A DNA stretch of 64,000 nucleotides from Neobacillus sp. PS2-9 (lineage in GTDB: Bacteria; Bacillota; Bacilli; Bacillales; Cytobacillaceae), in the NCBI RefSeq assembly GCF_030915525.1, contig NZ_CP133269.1, positions 3,755,001-3,819,000 on the forward strand, given 5' to 3'. Below, piece after piece: positions 34,905 through 43,175 of this stretch. Both the position numbers and the translations under genes were made by a program. The notes below the pieces were generated by a model that was given only the letters and a program-made list of their open reading frames with translations, searched no databases and had not been told where the DNA came from. Every line of letters starts with the position of its first letter. Position 1 is the first letter of the stretch.

Positions 34905-34933
34905 TACGTGACAGCTTAGACAGTTTTGGGGGT
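34905..34933 (-). promoter_or_regulatory. Second SigI-type promoter candidate (distal)
   Basis: ACCCCC (34928-34933), 19 bases, CGTA (34905-34908), about 170 bases upstream of the first. It may be a second start for sigI or chance. Confidence 0.3.
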
Positions 34934-34959
34934 TTATTAAAAAATTTTCCCAAATAAAA

Positions 34960-34991
34960 AGCTTTAAATCAGATTATGCTGATCTAAAGCT
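34960..34991 (-). terminator. Terminator of the membrane protein gene
   Basis: AGCTTTAGATCAG and CTGATTTAAAGCT (one mismatch) followed by TTTTTATTT on the minus strand. Confidence 0.8.
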
Positions 34992-34997
34992 CGTCCA

Positions 34998-35471
34998 TTA
35001 ACCCATTTGATTTTTGTTAAAAAAAGCCAATAAGTATTTAAAAAGAAATCCAACTAGTAACCCAGGAATTAAAAACAGCATTGGTAAAAAAACTGGACCG
35101 GGATGAATTTGAAGAATGGATACTTTAGGTGATACCATTAAACCAACCGTGACAAAATAAGCACAAGATACAAATGGCAAAAAAGAATATCTTTCATTAT
35201 CAGGCATCGCAGAACGGTAGCCATCCCACATTGAAAACATATAAATACATGGATAGAACATAAGCCATTGATAGTCTATAACCGCTTCAGCCTTTTTGAT
35301 TTCACCTAGGAAGCTGTACATAATCGCTCGGTTAAATCTGCTCATAACATTCACAACTATTTCTAATAGGACAAACAACACGCCTTTAAAATATTGACCA
35401 ATGATTAATTGGCTGAAACCTGGAAACGCTATATTCCATAAAACGGCCTCTAATCTGCTCAACTTTTTCAT
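34998..35471 (-). CDS. Multi-pass membrane protein of unknown function
   Basis: About 157 residues with four likely membrane segments: near 10-45 (AFPGFSQLIIGQYFKGVLF), 70-90, 105-125 and 130-152. The opening PGFSQLIIGQYFKG resembles the glycine-rich turn of TM2-like proteins, but I cannot name the family. Start uncertain: ATG 35471 begins MKKLSRLEA with only a modest GAAGCGGG site; the frame is open to 35519. It has its own terminator and follows prfC on the same strand. Confidence 0.65.
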   Translation of the reverse strand: MKKLSRLEAVLWNIAFPGFSQLIIGQYFKGVLFVLLEIVVNVMSRFNRAIMYSFLGEIKKAEAVIDYQWLMFYPCIYMFSMWDGYRSAMPDNERYSFLPFVSCAYFVTVGLMVSPKVSILQIHPGPVFLPMLFLIPGLLVGFLFKYLLAFFNKNQMG

Positions 35472-35583
35472 AGTGATATCCCGCTTCTTTAGGCTTTTTT
35501 TAAGTAAATAACTGTTCAATATAGCTTATCCAGTCTGATGCCAAATTAACAGGCTTGAACATAGATTTTCCCAACTTTATGAA

Positions 35584-35611
35584 AAAAACAGCGTGGATTA
35601 TTTTCCCGCTG
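35584..35611 (-). terminator. Terminator of prfC
   Basis: CAGCGGG and CCACGCTG pair with one mismatch and are followed by TTTTTTT on the minus strand. Confidence 0.7.
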
Positions 35612-35626
35612 CTTTTTGAGTTTATT

Positions 35627-37207
35627 CTATTCGTGTTGATCCATAGGATTATATAATTTAACCGTAGGATTTTTCTCTTGGAACCATCTAAGGGCAAAGT
35701 CATTTTCAAATAAGAATACATAATGATCAAAGCGATCTTTTACCAGCATACTCCGTGAGCTTGATAAATTCTCATCCACTACATCACCCTCTACCCAACG
35801 GGCAATCTTTGAACCTACTCGTTCCATCAATACCTCGGCATTATATTCATTTCTCATCCGATGTTCAAAAACCTCAAATTGTAACTGTCCAACTGCACCT
35901 AGAAGGTACTCTTCCATCCTAACCGTTTTAAATAGCTGGATCGCACCTTCTTGAACAAGTTGCTGAATACCTTTATAAAAGGATTTTTGCTTCATTACGT
36001 TTTTGGCTGAAACCCTGACATACAATTCTGGTGTAAATTGAGGCAGTCTTTCATATTGGAAATTGTCCTTACCTGTTGTAAGGGTGTCACCAATCTGGTA
36101 GGTTCCTGTGTCATACAGCCCAATAATATCACCACTAACTGCCTCATCAACTGTATTTCTTTCTTCAGCCATAAATGAGGTAGATTGAGAAAGCTTGAGT
36201 TGTTTTCCTAAGCGCGGTATATTAACGGTCATTCCCCGTTCAAATTTTCCAGAACAAACGCGGATAAAGGCAATCCTATCCCGATGTGCTGGATTCATGT
36301 TTGCTTGAATTTTGAAAACAAAACCTGAAAATTGTTCTCCTAGCGGATCAATTTCTCCTACCGAAGAATTACGTGCTTTTGGTGGTGGCGCAAATTGCAA
36401 GTAAGACTCTAGGAACGTCTGTACACCAAAGTTTGTTAATGCACTTCCAAAGAACACTGGCGTCAGGGTTCCATCTGCAATTTTCTCTTCTGAAAATTCA
36501 TTACCCGCTTCATTAAGAAGCATAATTTCATCTAATGTTTGATCGTAAAGCCCCGATGATTTTATCGGATGATCGCCCGCTATTTCACCTTCATTAGTTA
36601 AGGGAATAAATCGTTCGTCATCATTTACACGAAATTGTTCTACACGATTATTAAATCGATCATAGATACCAAGGAATTCTTTTCCCATTCCAATTGGCCA
36701 ATTCATTGGATACGATTCGATACCTAAGACCTCTTCTAACTCCGCAAGAAGCTCAAGAGGTGATTTCCCTTGACGGTCAAGCTTATTCATAAACGTAAAA
36801 ATTGGAATACCACGCATGCGACATACTTTAAATAGTTTAAGCGTTTGTTCCTCAATCCCTTTTGCAGAGTCAACAATCATCACTGCACTATCAACAGCCA
36901 TCAACGTTCTATACGTATCTTCACTGAAATCCTGGTGTCCAGGGGTATCCAGAATATTGACTCGGAAATCATCATAATCGAATTGCATTACACTGGAAGT
37001 GACGGAAATCCCACGTTGCTTTTCAATTTCCATCCAGTCACTGGTAGCAAACTTACCTGTCTTTTTGGCTTTTACTGTCCCTGCATCACGAATGGCTCCA
37101 CCAAATAATAATAATTTCTCCGTTAGTGTCGTTTTTCCGGCATCCGGGTGGGAAATAATCGCAAATGTTCGGCGCGACAATACTTCTTCTTTAAAATTGT
37201 TACCCAT
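35627..37207 (-). CDS. prfC: Peptide chain release factor 3
   Basis: A 526-residue translational GTPase that recycles RF1/RF2 after termination. G1 is [12 protein letters not shown] (near residues 20-31), the switch [14 protein letters not shown] near 92-103 and the NKLD motif (MNKLDRQGK) near 148-156; domains II and III follow with full length. ATG 37207 has GAGAGGAAGA upstream; 17 further in-frame codons are not needed. RF3 is not universal in Bacillaceae (B. subtilis lacks it, as far as I recall). Confidence 0.94.
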   Translation of the reverse strand: MGNNFKEEVLSRRTFAIISHPDAGKTTLTEKLLLFGGAIRDAGTVKAKKTGKFATSDWMEIEKQRGISVTSSVMQFDYDDFRVNILDTPGHQDFSEDTYRTLMAVDSAVMIVDSAKGIEEQTLKLFKVCRMRGIPIFTFMNKLDRQGKSPLELLAELEEVLGIESYPMNWPIGMGKEFLGIYDRFNNRVEQFRVNDDERFIPLTNEGEIAGDHPIKSSGLYDQTLDEIMLLNEAGNEFSEEKIADGTLTPVFFGSALTNFGVQTFLESYLQFAPPPKARNSSVGEIDPLGEQFSGFVFKIQANMNPAHRDRIAFIRVCSGKFERGMTVNIPRLGKQLKLSQSTSFMAEERNTVDEAVSGDIIGLYDTGTYQIGDTLTTGKDNFQYERLPQFTPELYVRVSAKNVMKQKSFYKGIQQLVQEGAIQLFKTVRMEEYLLGAVGQLQFEVFEHRMRNEYNAEVLMERVGSKIARWVEGDVVDENLSSSRSMLVKDRFDHYVFLFENDFALRWFQEKNPTVKLYNPMDQHE

Positions 37208-37394
37208 CTTGTCTTCCTCTCTTTTGACAATAAATAAATTTTTTGTCCATAAGTTCAATCTTATCTCTCAAACGTGAACTTTGCAATATTTCAATTCACC
37301 TGCTTTCATTATTTCTTTTATCCAGTTAAGGAAAAGAATATAATGTAGGTAAGCGGTTATTTAATGCCGTTAATGTTCGTATTTGGGAGGAACC

Positions 37395-37646
37395 ATGGAT
37401 ACTACAACAATCGACTTAGATTTATTACGCAAAGCCTTTGAAGCTGTCCTAGTGCAGAATAACGTGTCCTTCAAAAAAATTGGTATCGCCGAAGAAGGAG
37501 AGCAATTATTATTTTTGTATGAAGGAAAGGACGAAAAAGTTCATGTTTTTAAATGGAGTAAAGCATCTAGTGCAGGTGTAAGTATTGGTGTACTTGCTCA
37601 AAGTGTATTAATGCCAATTATTCCTCATCTTCGCTTATTATCCTAA
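37395..37646 (+). CDS. 83-aa hypothetical protein
   Basis: A small soluble protein of 83 residues, alpha/beta by appearance (DLDLLRKAFEAVLVQNNVSF; YEGKDEKVHVFKWSK), ending in a mildly hydrophobic helix. GGGAGGAACC before ATG 37395 and a terminator at 37655 mark a monocistronic gene. I do not recognise it. It diverges from prfC. Confidence 0.72.
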   Translation: MDTTTIDLDLLRKAFEAVLVQNNVSFKKIGIAEEGEQLLFLYEGKDEKVHVFKWSKASSAGVSIGVLAQSVLMPIIPHLRLLS

Positions 37647-37654
37647 TTAATATT

Positions 37655-37685
37655 GAGGCTGACTGTTATGTTAGCCTCTTTTTTT
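37655..37685 (+). terminator. Terminator of the 83-aa gene
   Basis: GAGGCTGAC and GTTAGCCTC stem followed by eight or more T. Confidence 0.85.
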
Positions 37686-37780
37686 TAGCTTCAATGTTAG
37701 CTCTTCCACTGATTCCCACATCCATTTTATTGGAAATCATTCTATAATAAAGTATGACTCTGTTATAGGAGATGAAAAAT

Positions 37781-39520
37781 ATGAACAAAAGTAAAAAAAT
37801 AGTTTCCAAGTTTATACCGCTGTTCACAGCGTTACTCATAATTATTGGCGGTATCGTTTGGTTTGTTCATTCGACTAATAATGAGATTGCGATCCCATTC
37901 TCTTCAGTAGAAGAAACAATTAAAGCACAAAAGGGAAAGTCCGTTACCCTCATAGAACAACCTGATGGTAGTCTTTATTTAAAAGCTGGTAAAGAGGAAT
38001 ACACTTCACATATTCCACCTAACAGCCACATGGTAGAAAAACTAGTTGAAAAATATAATATTGAATATTCCTATACTACAAGTAGCCCTTACGGAAAATG
38101 GGTAATGCTCGGTGTGATTTTGTTACTAACTGGTGCTGCTATTACCCTTCAAAAAACAAAAGGCGGCTTCGGCCTGACTAACTCAATGAAAAACAGTGTG
38201 GCTAAATCCCGCCCTTTACCGACAATTAGTCTAAAAGACGTTGGTGGACTTGGCGAAGAAATGAAAGAAGAAATACTACAAACTCTTTCTATATTGAAAG
38301 AGCCAGATCGTGCATTAAAATTAGGGATTAAACCACCAAAAGGAATTTTGTTGTATGGTCCTCCTGGGACTGGTAAAACATTGTTAGCACAGGCAATTGC
38401 TCGTGAACTAAATGCTTCTTTCTTCTCATCGAGTGGTTCAGCTTTTAATGAACTATTTGTAGGTGTAGGTGCAAGTCGCGTCCGCTCATTATTCAAAACA
38501 GCAAGAAAACATGCTCCTGCAGTTATTTTTATTGATGAAGTAGATGCACTAGCAGGGAGACGGAAAGCACATGGCGGCGAGGAAGCCGAAAAAACCTTAA
38601 CTGAACTCCTTGTTCAGCTTGACGGTGGTCATGTAAATGATGGTATTTTATTTATCGCTGCTACTAACAGGAAAGACATGCTGGATGAAGCCTTTCTTCG
38701 CCCAGGCAGAATTGACTTCTCGTTCCATGTACCTCTGCCAGACACAAATGGAAGAAGAGAAATCATTAATATCCATACTCGGGGAAAAGCTCTGGGAGAA
38801 GATGTTTATTCTTCTTTAGATGATTTAGCAGAGAGTACATCTGGTTTTTCTGGCGCCGAGTTACAGTCCCTATTTGAGACAGCTAGTAGACGAGCTGTTC
38901 GAAACGGTCAAGATAGGATCAAAAAACAAGATCTTGACTACGCCTTAGACCGAACCATCCTTGGAAGTACCTCTCGTACATTGAAGGACCAGGAAACAAA
39001 ACGGAGGGTTGCCATCCACGAAGCTGGTCATGCCATTGTTGCTTCGTTAACAAAGCCTGGTTCTGTCAGAAAAGCCACGATTATTCCACGTGGAGAAGCA
39101 CTTGGATATGTGGCACCGATTCCACAAGAACTTCACTTATCAACATACACTGATTTGCTTGACCGTGTTGCCATGGTTTTAGCTGGTGGTGTTGCCGAAC
39201 GATTGATTCTGGGTGAACATAGTATTGGTGTGAGCGGAGACGTACAGCAGGCAAAACAACTCGTTGAACAAATGGTTGATACAGGCTTGCTTGAAGATGG
39301 TTTCACTTTGACATTTAATAAATCAGATAAAGAAGCTAAAATGCAGGAACTTTTTGCAAAAGGCTTAGAAAAAGCAGAAAGCCTTATTAAAGTTCATCAA
39401 TATCAGTATCAGCAATTAGTTGATGCATTATTAAAGAACGAAACACTAGAAGGTTCAGAAGTGGAAACCATCGTTTGGAGTTCCACGAAATCAAATGTTG
39501 ATAACCTCGTATTAGCTTAA
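37781..39520 (+). CDS. FtsH-like AAA+ metalloprotease paralogue
   Basis: A 579-residue membrane protease. Two membrane segments (~10-30 and ~110-128) flank a short outside domain. The AAA+ module has YGPPGTGKT (near 189-197), the pore loop FVGVGASRVR and Walker B VIFIDEVDALAG. The protease part has HEAGH (near 413-417) and the third zinc ligand Asp in GVSGDVQQA. It is shorter and more diverged than housekeeping FtsH, which must be elsewhere. ATG 37781 has AGGAG at the right distance; the ATG at 37772 touches it. Substrates unknown. Confidence 0.9.
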   Translation: MNKSKKIVSKFIPLFTALLIIIGGIVWFVHSTNNEIAIPFSSVEETIKAQKGKSVTLIEQPDGSLYLKAGKEEYTSHIPPNSHMVEKLVEKYNIEYSYTTSSPYGKWVMLGVILLLTGAAITLQKTKGGFGLTNSMKNSVAKSRPLPTISLKDVGGLGEEMKEEILQTLSILKEPDRALKLGIKPPKGILLYGPPGTGKTLLAQAIARELNASFFSSSGSAFNELFVGVGASRVRSLFKTARKHAPAVIFIDEVDALAGRRKAHGGEEAEKTLTELLVQLDGGHVNDGILFIAATNRKDMLDEAFLRPGRIDFSFHVPLPDTNGRREIINIHTRGKALGEDVYSSLDDLAESTSGFSGAELQSLFETASRRAVRNGQDRIKKQDLDYALDRTILGSTSRTLKDQETKRRVAIHEAGHAIVASLTKPGSVRKATIIPRGEALGYVAPIPQELHLSTYTDLLDRVAMVLAGGVAERLILGEHSIGVSGDVQQAKQLVEQMVDTGLLEDGFTLTFNKSDKEAKMQELFAKGLEKAESLIKVHQYQYQQLVDALLKNETLEGSEVETIVWSSTKSNVDNLVLA

Positions 39521-39556
39521 AAGAGACTGACTTTTTAATCAGTCTCTTTTCTTTTT
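39521..39556 (+). terminator. Terminator of the FtsH-like gene
   Basis: AAGAGACTGA and TCAGTCTCTT stem followed by TTCTTTTTT. Confidence 0.85.
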
Positions 39557-39619
39557 TAGGAAGTTTTGATTTATGGTTTCCGTGGTAAACTATAGTGAAA
39601 ATCCTGAATAAGGGAAGTG

Positions 39620-40048
39620 ATGGGCTTGTTCGGTAAAAATTTCTTTTTCGAAAAGGAACAACAAGTTTACAACAAGGAAGCACGGAACTACATTGACAAC
39701 CCGAAAAAAACACTTGGATTGCTTAATAAAGCAATGAGAATGGCAGATGATAGGAAAGAAATTTTAGGGGAAGCACGAGAAAAGCTTCAGTTATTTTTTG
39801 ATTTGATTAAAGCCTACTCTAAAGGTGAATATAAAGATGTTTCAAAAGGTACCATTGTTACGGTTATCGGGGCTATTCTGTATTTTGTATCTCCACTTGA
39901 TTTTGTTCCTGATTTTATCATTGGTTTAGGAATTATAGACGATGCAGCTGTAATTGGCTATACATTAAAAAAGATTAGCAAAGAATTAGAAGGCTTCCAA
40001 AGATGGAAAAATCTCTCGATAAATGACAAAAACCCGCTTGATTTATAG
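39620..40048 (+). CDS. YkvA-like DUF1232 membrane protein
   Basis: A 142-residue protein with the DUF1232 core YFVSPLDFVPDFI...GIIDDAAVIGY (near residues 93-115), a short hairpin of two hydrophobic helices. The N-terminal half is charged and helical. Function unknown; B. subtilis YkvA has the same core. The ATG at 39620 is preferred to the GTG at 39617 because of AGGGAA upstream. The end of the gene overlaps a terminator hairpin. Confidence 0.85.
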   Translation: MGLFGKNFFFEKEQQVYNKEARNYIDNPKKTLGLLNKAMRMADDRKEILGEAREKLQLFFDLIKAYSKGEYKDVSKGTIVTVIGAILYFVSPLDFVPDFIIGLGIIDDAAVIGYTLKKISKELEGFQRWKNLSINDKNPLDL

Positions 40049-40054
40049 CGGGTT
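40030..40054. terminator. Shared terminator of DUF1232 gene and hydrolase gene
   Basis: AAACCCGCT and AGCGGGTTT form a 9-bp stem between the convergent genes; it covers the DUF1232 stop codon. Confidence 0.75.
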
Positions 40055-40058
40055 TCTC

Positions 40059-40610
40059 TTAAGTGGCAAAGCGATGGTTTCCTATTTCTTCTGTAACAGG
40101 TCTTGTACGCAGCCATCTACTGTCCGTCTCATCAGGATTGAAAAAGTAAAGTGCTTCCGTTACTTCTCCATCTTTATGAATTGCTTCATCAACTGCTTTT
40201 TTTGCTTCTTCACATGCTGGTTTATTAATCATCCCATTATCAACGGGTTGAAACTGTTTATCTTGATAAATAACCTGCTGAATAGAATCTGGAAAATGTT
40301 CACTTTCTAAACGGTTTAGAACAACTGCTGCGACAGCAACCTTACCTTTATATGGTTCTCCCTTCGCTTCAGCTGTCACTAACCTTGCTAACAAGTCCTT
40401 TTCTTTCTCAGTAATTTTCATTTTTATTAATTCATCTTTTGAATTACCGTATTGATTAGATATTTCCCTTAACGTTTCACGTTTGGTAACTTTATGAGCT
40501 TTTGTTTTATCGAGATTTTTAGCATTAACGTTTAAAGGTACATTAAGATTATTCAGCAGGATGAAGAAGATGATGACCGTTAATAAAAAAGAAACAATAC
40601 GCTTCATCAT
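40059..40610 (-). CDS. Cell wall hydrolase, SleB/CwlJ family (YkvT-like)
   Basis: A 183-residue exported protein. Residues 1-29 are a signal sequence or anchor (IVSFLLTVIIFFILL, cleavage possible at VNA), followed by a short LysM-like stretch (HKVTKRETLREISNQYG) and the Hydrolase_2 domain from ~70 (LARLVTAEAKGEPYKGKVAV, ending WLRTRPVTEEIGNHRFA). The Glu in TAEAKGE is the presumed catalytic residue of these lytic transglycosylase or amidase-type enzymes. The architecture matches B. subtilis YkvT more than germination SleB. AAGGGGGACA lies upstream of 40610. Confidence 0.88.
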   Translation of the reverse strand: MMKRIVSFLLTVIIFFILLNNLNVPLNVNAKNLDKTKAHKVTKRETLREISNQYGNSKDELIKMKITEKEKDLLARLVTAEAKGEPYKGKVAVAAVVLNRLESEHFPDSIQQVIYQDKQFQPVDNGMINKPACEEAKKAVDEAIHKDGEVTEALYFFNPDETDSRWLRTRPVTEEIGNHRFAT

Positions 40611-40708
40611 TATTATGTCCCCCTTTATCCTTTAATTTTTTCAACCCATTAACCGTAACATGAATCTACAGCTTGTCCAACCTCAAAAACTTTCCATGGA
40701 AAAAAAGG

Positions 40709-40734
40709 AAAAGCAAGGAAATATCCTTGCTTTT
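40709..40734 (-). terminator. Terminator of the YjcZ-type genes
   Basis: AAAAGCAAGGA and TCCTTGCTTTT stem, followed on the minus strand by CCTTTTTTT. Confidence 0.75.
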
Positions 40735-40775
40735 CGATATGTGGACACTTATAAATGCCTCATATTCATTTTTTT

Positions 40776-40919
40776 CTACCATCTAAAGCAAGCTGCACCT
40801 ACAATGATTAAAAGGATAAATAATACGACGATTAAAGCAAATCCGCCGCCAAAACCACATCCACCACCATAACCTACTCCACAACCGCCAAATCCGCCAC
40901 CATAGCCATATCCAAACAT
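40776..40919 (-). CDS. YjcZ family small membrane peptide (47 aa)
   Basis: ATG 40919, with AAAAGGAGGAG upstream, encodes 47 residues: a Gly/Tyr-rich head ([10 protein letters not shown]) and one hydrophobic helix ([17 protein letters not shown]). This is the YjcZ/YtxC-like sporulation peptide family common in bacilli. Two cysteines in the head and one after the helix are notable. It is followed 23 bases from a second, shorter member, and both probably form one transcript. Confidence 0.88.
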   Translation of the reverse strand: MFGYGYGGGFGGCGVGYGGGCGFGGGFALIVVLFILLIIVGAACFRW

Positions 40920-40941
40920 TTAAACTCCTCCTTTTATAATA

Positions 40942-41046
40942 TTAATAGAATGGGGTACACCAAGAAGCACCAATAATGATTAACAAAATAAATAAAACGA
41001 CTAGTAGGGCAAATCCGCCGCCATAGCCACCTACTGCACCAGACAT
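40942..41046 (-). CDS. YjcZ family small membrane peptide (34 aa)
   Basis: ATG 41046, preceded by AAAAGGAGGTAA, encodes 34 residues with a short Gly-rich head and the hydrophobic helix [17 protein letters not shown]. Sequence and layout match the 47-aa neighbour, so they are tandem duplicates. Such peptides are often reported in spores or mother-cell membranes; here that is inference. Confidence 0.88.
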   Translation of the reverse strand: MSGAVGGYGGGFALLVVLFILLIIIGASWCTPFY

Positions 41047-41294
41047 TTACATTACCTCCTTTTCTTAATTCCATATATCTATATTCACCTAGATAAAAAT
41101 GTGCGATAGACATATATCCCTATTCGTACATTTTGAATAAAAAGAATAAGCCCATTATTTATGTACAAGGCAGATATAACGGTAGTATGTCTGTCCATTA
41201 TTCCTGTTCATCGAAGAAAACCATTTTGAAAGTTGACATTTATAATCATTTTTCTTACCATGTTCACAAATCATAATAGTTAGGAGCCAATCGT

Positions 41295-42104
41295 TTGAGG
41301 TCAATTGCAACAATTATACTCTTCTTATTTATGGTGGCTTATCGTATGGTAAGTGGGATAACAAAAGAACGGAGAGGTCATTCTTTTATAAAAATAGGTC
41401 ATCGAGGAGCAGCTGGATATTGTCCGGAGAATACTTTTGCATCCTTTAACAAGGCATTAGTGCTGGGAGCTAATTACCTTGAAATCGATATTCAGATGAC
41501 AAGGGATGGTGAATTAGTTATTATCCATGATCCAACAGTTAACCGTACAACCAACGGAAAAGGAAGAGTAAGGGATTTTACCTTAGAGGAACTTCAGTCA
41601 CTCGATGCAGGAAGCTGGTTTCATTCGGAATTTTCTAAGGAACGGATTCCTTCATTTAACGAATTTCTAAATACCTATGCTGGCAAGGTTGGATTATTAA
41701 TTGAGTTAAAAAAGCCAAACTTATATCCAGGTATAGAAGAGAAAATAGCTAATGAACTATTGAAAAGGGGCCTTACTTCTGGGGACAATAATCAAATTAT
41801 CGTTCAATCCTTTGATCAAATCTCTATGAAACGTTTCCATCACCTTCTTCCCAAGATTCCAATTGGGATATTAATAAAGAAAACAAAGATTAACGGATTG
41901 TCAAATAAAGAATTAGAATCCTACGTAAACTTTGCTACATATATCAATCCTAAGGTTACTATGGTTAACAAGAGACTCATTAGGCGAATTCATCAGCATG
42001 GGTTTAAAACGATGGTTTGGACAGTGAATAAAAGAAGTGAGAAGAATTTGTTAAAGTATTATTCTGTAGATGGTATGATAAGTGACTATCCAGATTTACT
42101 GTAA
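41295..42104 (+). CDS. Glycerophosphodiester phosphodiesterase
   Basis: A 269-residue TIM-barrel phosphodiesterase that releases glycerol-3-phosphate. The family marks are GHRGAAGYCPENTFASF (near residues 37-53), EIDIQMTRDG (near 64-73) and IHDPTVNRTT (near 78-87), holding the catalytic His pair and metal-binding Glu/Asp. An N-terminal hydrophobic segment (TIILFLFMVAYRMV) suggests a membrane-anchored outside enzyme. The start is TTG 41295, correctly spaced from TAGGAG; no ATG fits. Confidence 0.92.
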   Translation: MRSIATIILFLFMVAYRMVSGITKERRGHSFIKIGHRGAAGYCPENTFASFNKALVLGANYLEIDIQMTRDGELVIIHDPTVNRTTNGKGRVRDFTLEELQSLDAGSWFHSEFSKERIPSFNEFLNTYAGKVGLLIELKKPNLYPGIEEKIANELLKRGLTSGDNNQIIVQSFDQISMKRFHHLLPKIPIGILIKKTKINGLSNKELESYVNFATYINPKVTMVNKRLIRRIHQHGFKTMVWTVNKRSEKNLLKYYSVDGMISDYPDLL

Positions 42105-42107
42105 TAA

Positions 42108-42146
42108 AAAAGACAGCTTCCCCATTTGGGTATTAGCTGTCTTTTT
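42108..42146. terminator. Terminator between the phosphodiesterase gene and uppP
   Basis: AAAGACAGCT and AGCTGTCTTT flank a loop with a short inner pairing; T-runs occur on both strands. Confidence 0.8.
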
Positions 42147-42149
42147 TCA

Positions 42150-42980
42150 CTAAAAGAAAATTAGATAAATAACTATAGCTAGTACAATTCGATATATTGC
42201 AAATGGTAAAAGCTTAATTTTATCAATCAACTTTAAGAAAAAGCGAATAGATAATAACGCAAAAATAAATGCACTAATAAATCCAGCAATAAAAAACGGA
42301 AGAGAATCCATAGTCATATATTGCCAGTTTTTTAACAATGAAAGCAAACTTGCTCCAGCCATAATCGGTACAGCCATAATAAAAGTAAAGTCAGCTGCGG
42401 CGCGGTGACTCATCCCCATTAAAACACCACCGGATATCGTTGAACCTGAACGGGAGAATCCTGGCCAAAGTGAGAAACATTGAAAGAGTCCTATTGCTAA
42501 CGCTTGTCCATATGAAATTTCGTCAACTGATTGTACTTTTGGATTTTTTGGTCCAATTAAATCAGCAAGAATCATAAACACAGCCCCAATGACTAACCCA
42601 ATCAAAACAGTTGCTGTGGAAAACAAATGGTCGTCAATATAATCATTAAAAAGGACACCTAATACACCTGCAGGAATTAAGCCGACAATCACTTGGGTTA
42701 ATTTAAGACGGCTTTGTTTCTCCACGTGTCCCTTTCTGAATCGTCCTAAGCCTAACAAGTCAAAAAATCGTTCCCAAAAAGTGACGACAACTGCGAGGAT
42801 AGAACCAAGTTGAATTACCACTTTAAAGGTATTAGCCCCGTGCTGTGTTAAAAACTTTTCAGATTGAAGCCATAAATCATCAACAATAATCATGTGCCCA
42901 GTTGAAGAAACTGGTGCAAATTCGGTTGCACCCTCTACAAGTCCCAAGATAATTGCCTTAATAAACAAAAGTAATTCCAT
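42150..42980 (-). CDS. uppP: Undecaprenyl-diphosphatase (BacA type)
   Basis: A 276-residue membrane phosphatase that recycles the undecaprenyl carrier and gives bacitracin tolerance. The catalytic motifs are GLVEGATEFAPVSSTGHMI (near residues 13-31) and PGFSRSGSTISGG (near 169-181). The usual E-F-L-P text reads E-F-A-P here. AAGGAGAAG precedes ATG 42980. Monocistronic, with a shared terminator. Confidence 0.95.
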   Translation of the reverse strand: MELLLFIKAIILGLVEGATEFAPVSSTGHMIIVDDLWLQSEKFLTQHGANTFKVVIQLGSILAVVVTFWERFFDLLGLGRFRKGHVEKQSRLKLTQVIVGLIPAGVLGVLFNDYIDDHLFSTATVLIGLVIGAVFMILADLIGPKNPKVQSVDEISYGQALAIGLFQCFSLWPGFSRSGSTISGGVLMGMSHRAAADFTFIMAVPIMAGASLLSLLKNWQYMTMDSLPFFIAGFISAFIFALLSIRFFLKLIDKIKLLPFAIYRIVLAIVIYLIFF

Positions 42981-43175
42981 GTTGTTAACTTCTCCTTACT
43001 TTTATTGCTTTAGAATGTTTAGTTATGACAAATAACTCCCCCATTTTACTCACTTATTAAGTGAATAGCAATAATTTTTTCGTATATAGTTTATTTGCTC
43101 CACTTTAGTATAACGTGGTTTGTTCTATAATAGTTTCAGGTACTTTCTTCCATATTCCACAGGATTTTTTTCTAT

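Larger units (their letters stand above)
34703..34997. other. sigI upstream region
   Basis: No gene is visible. It contains two ACCCCC...CGTA elements on the minus strand, a TATAAT-like -10 (34724-34729, minus), a weak stem AAAAGATA/TATCTTTT near 34775-34806 and, at its left end, the terminator of the next gene. Confidence 0.5.
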
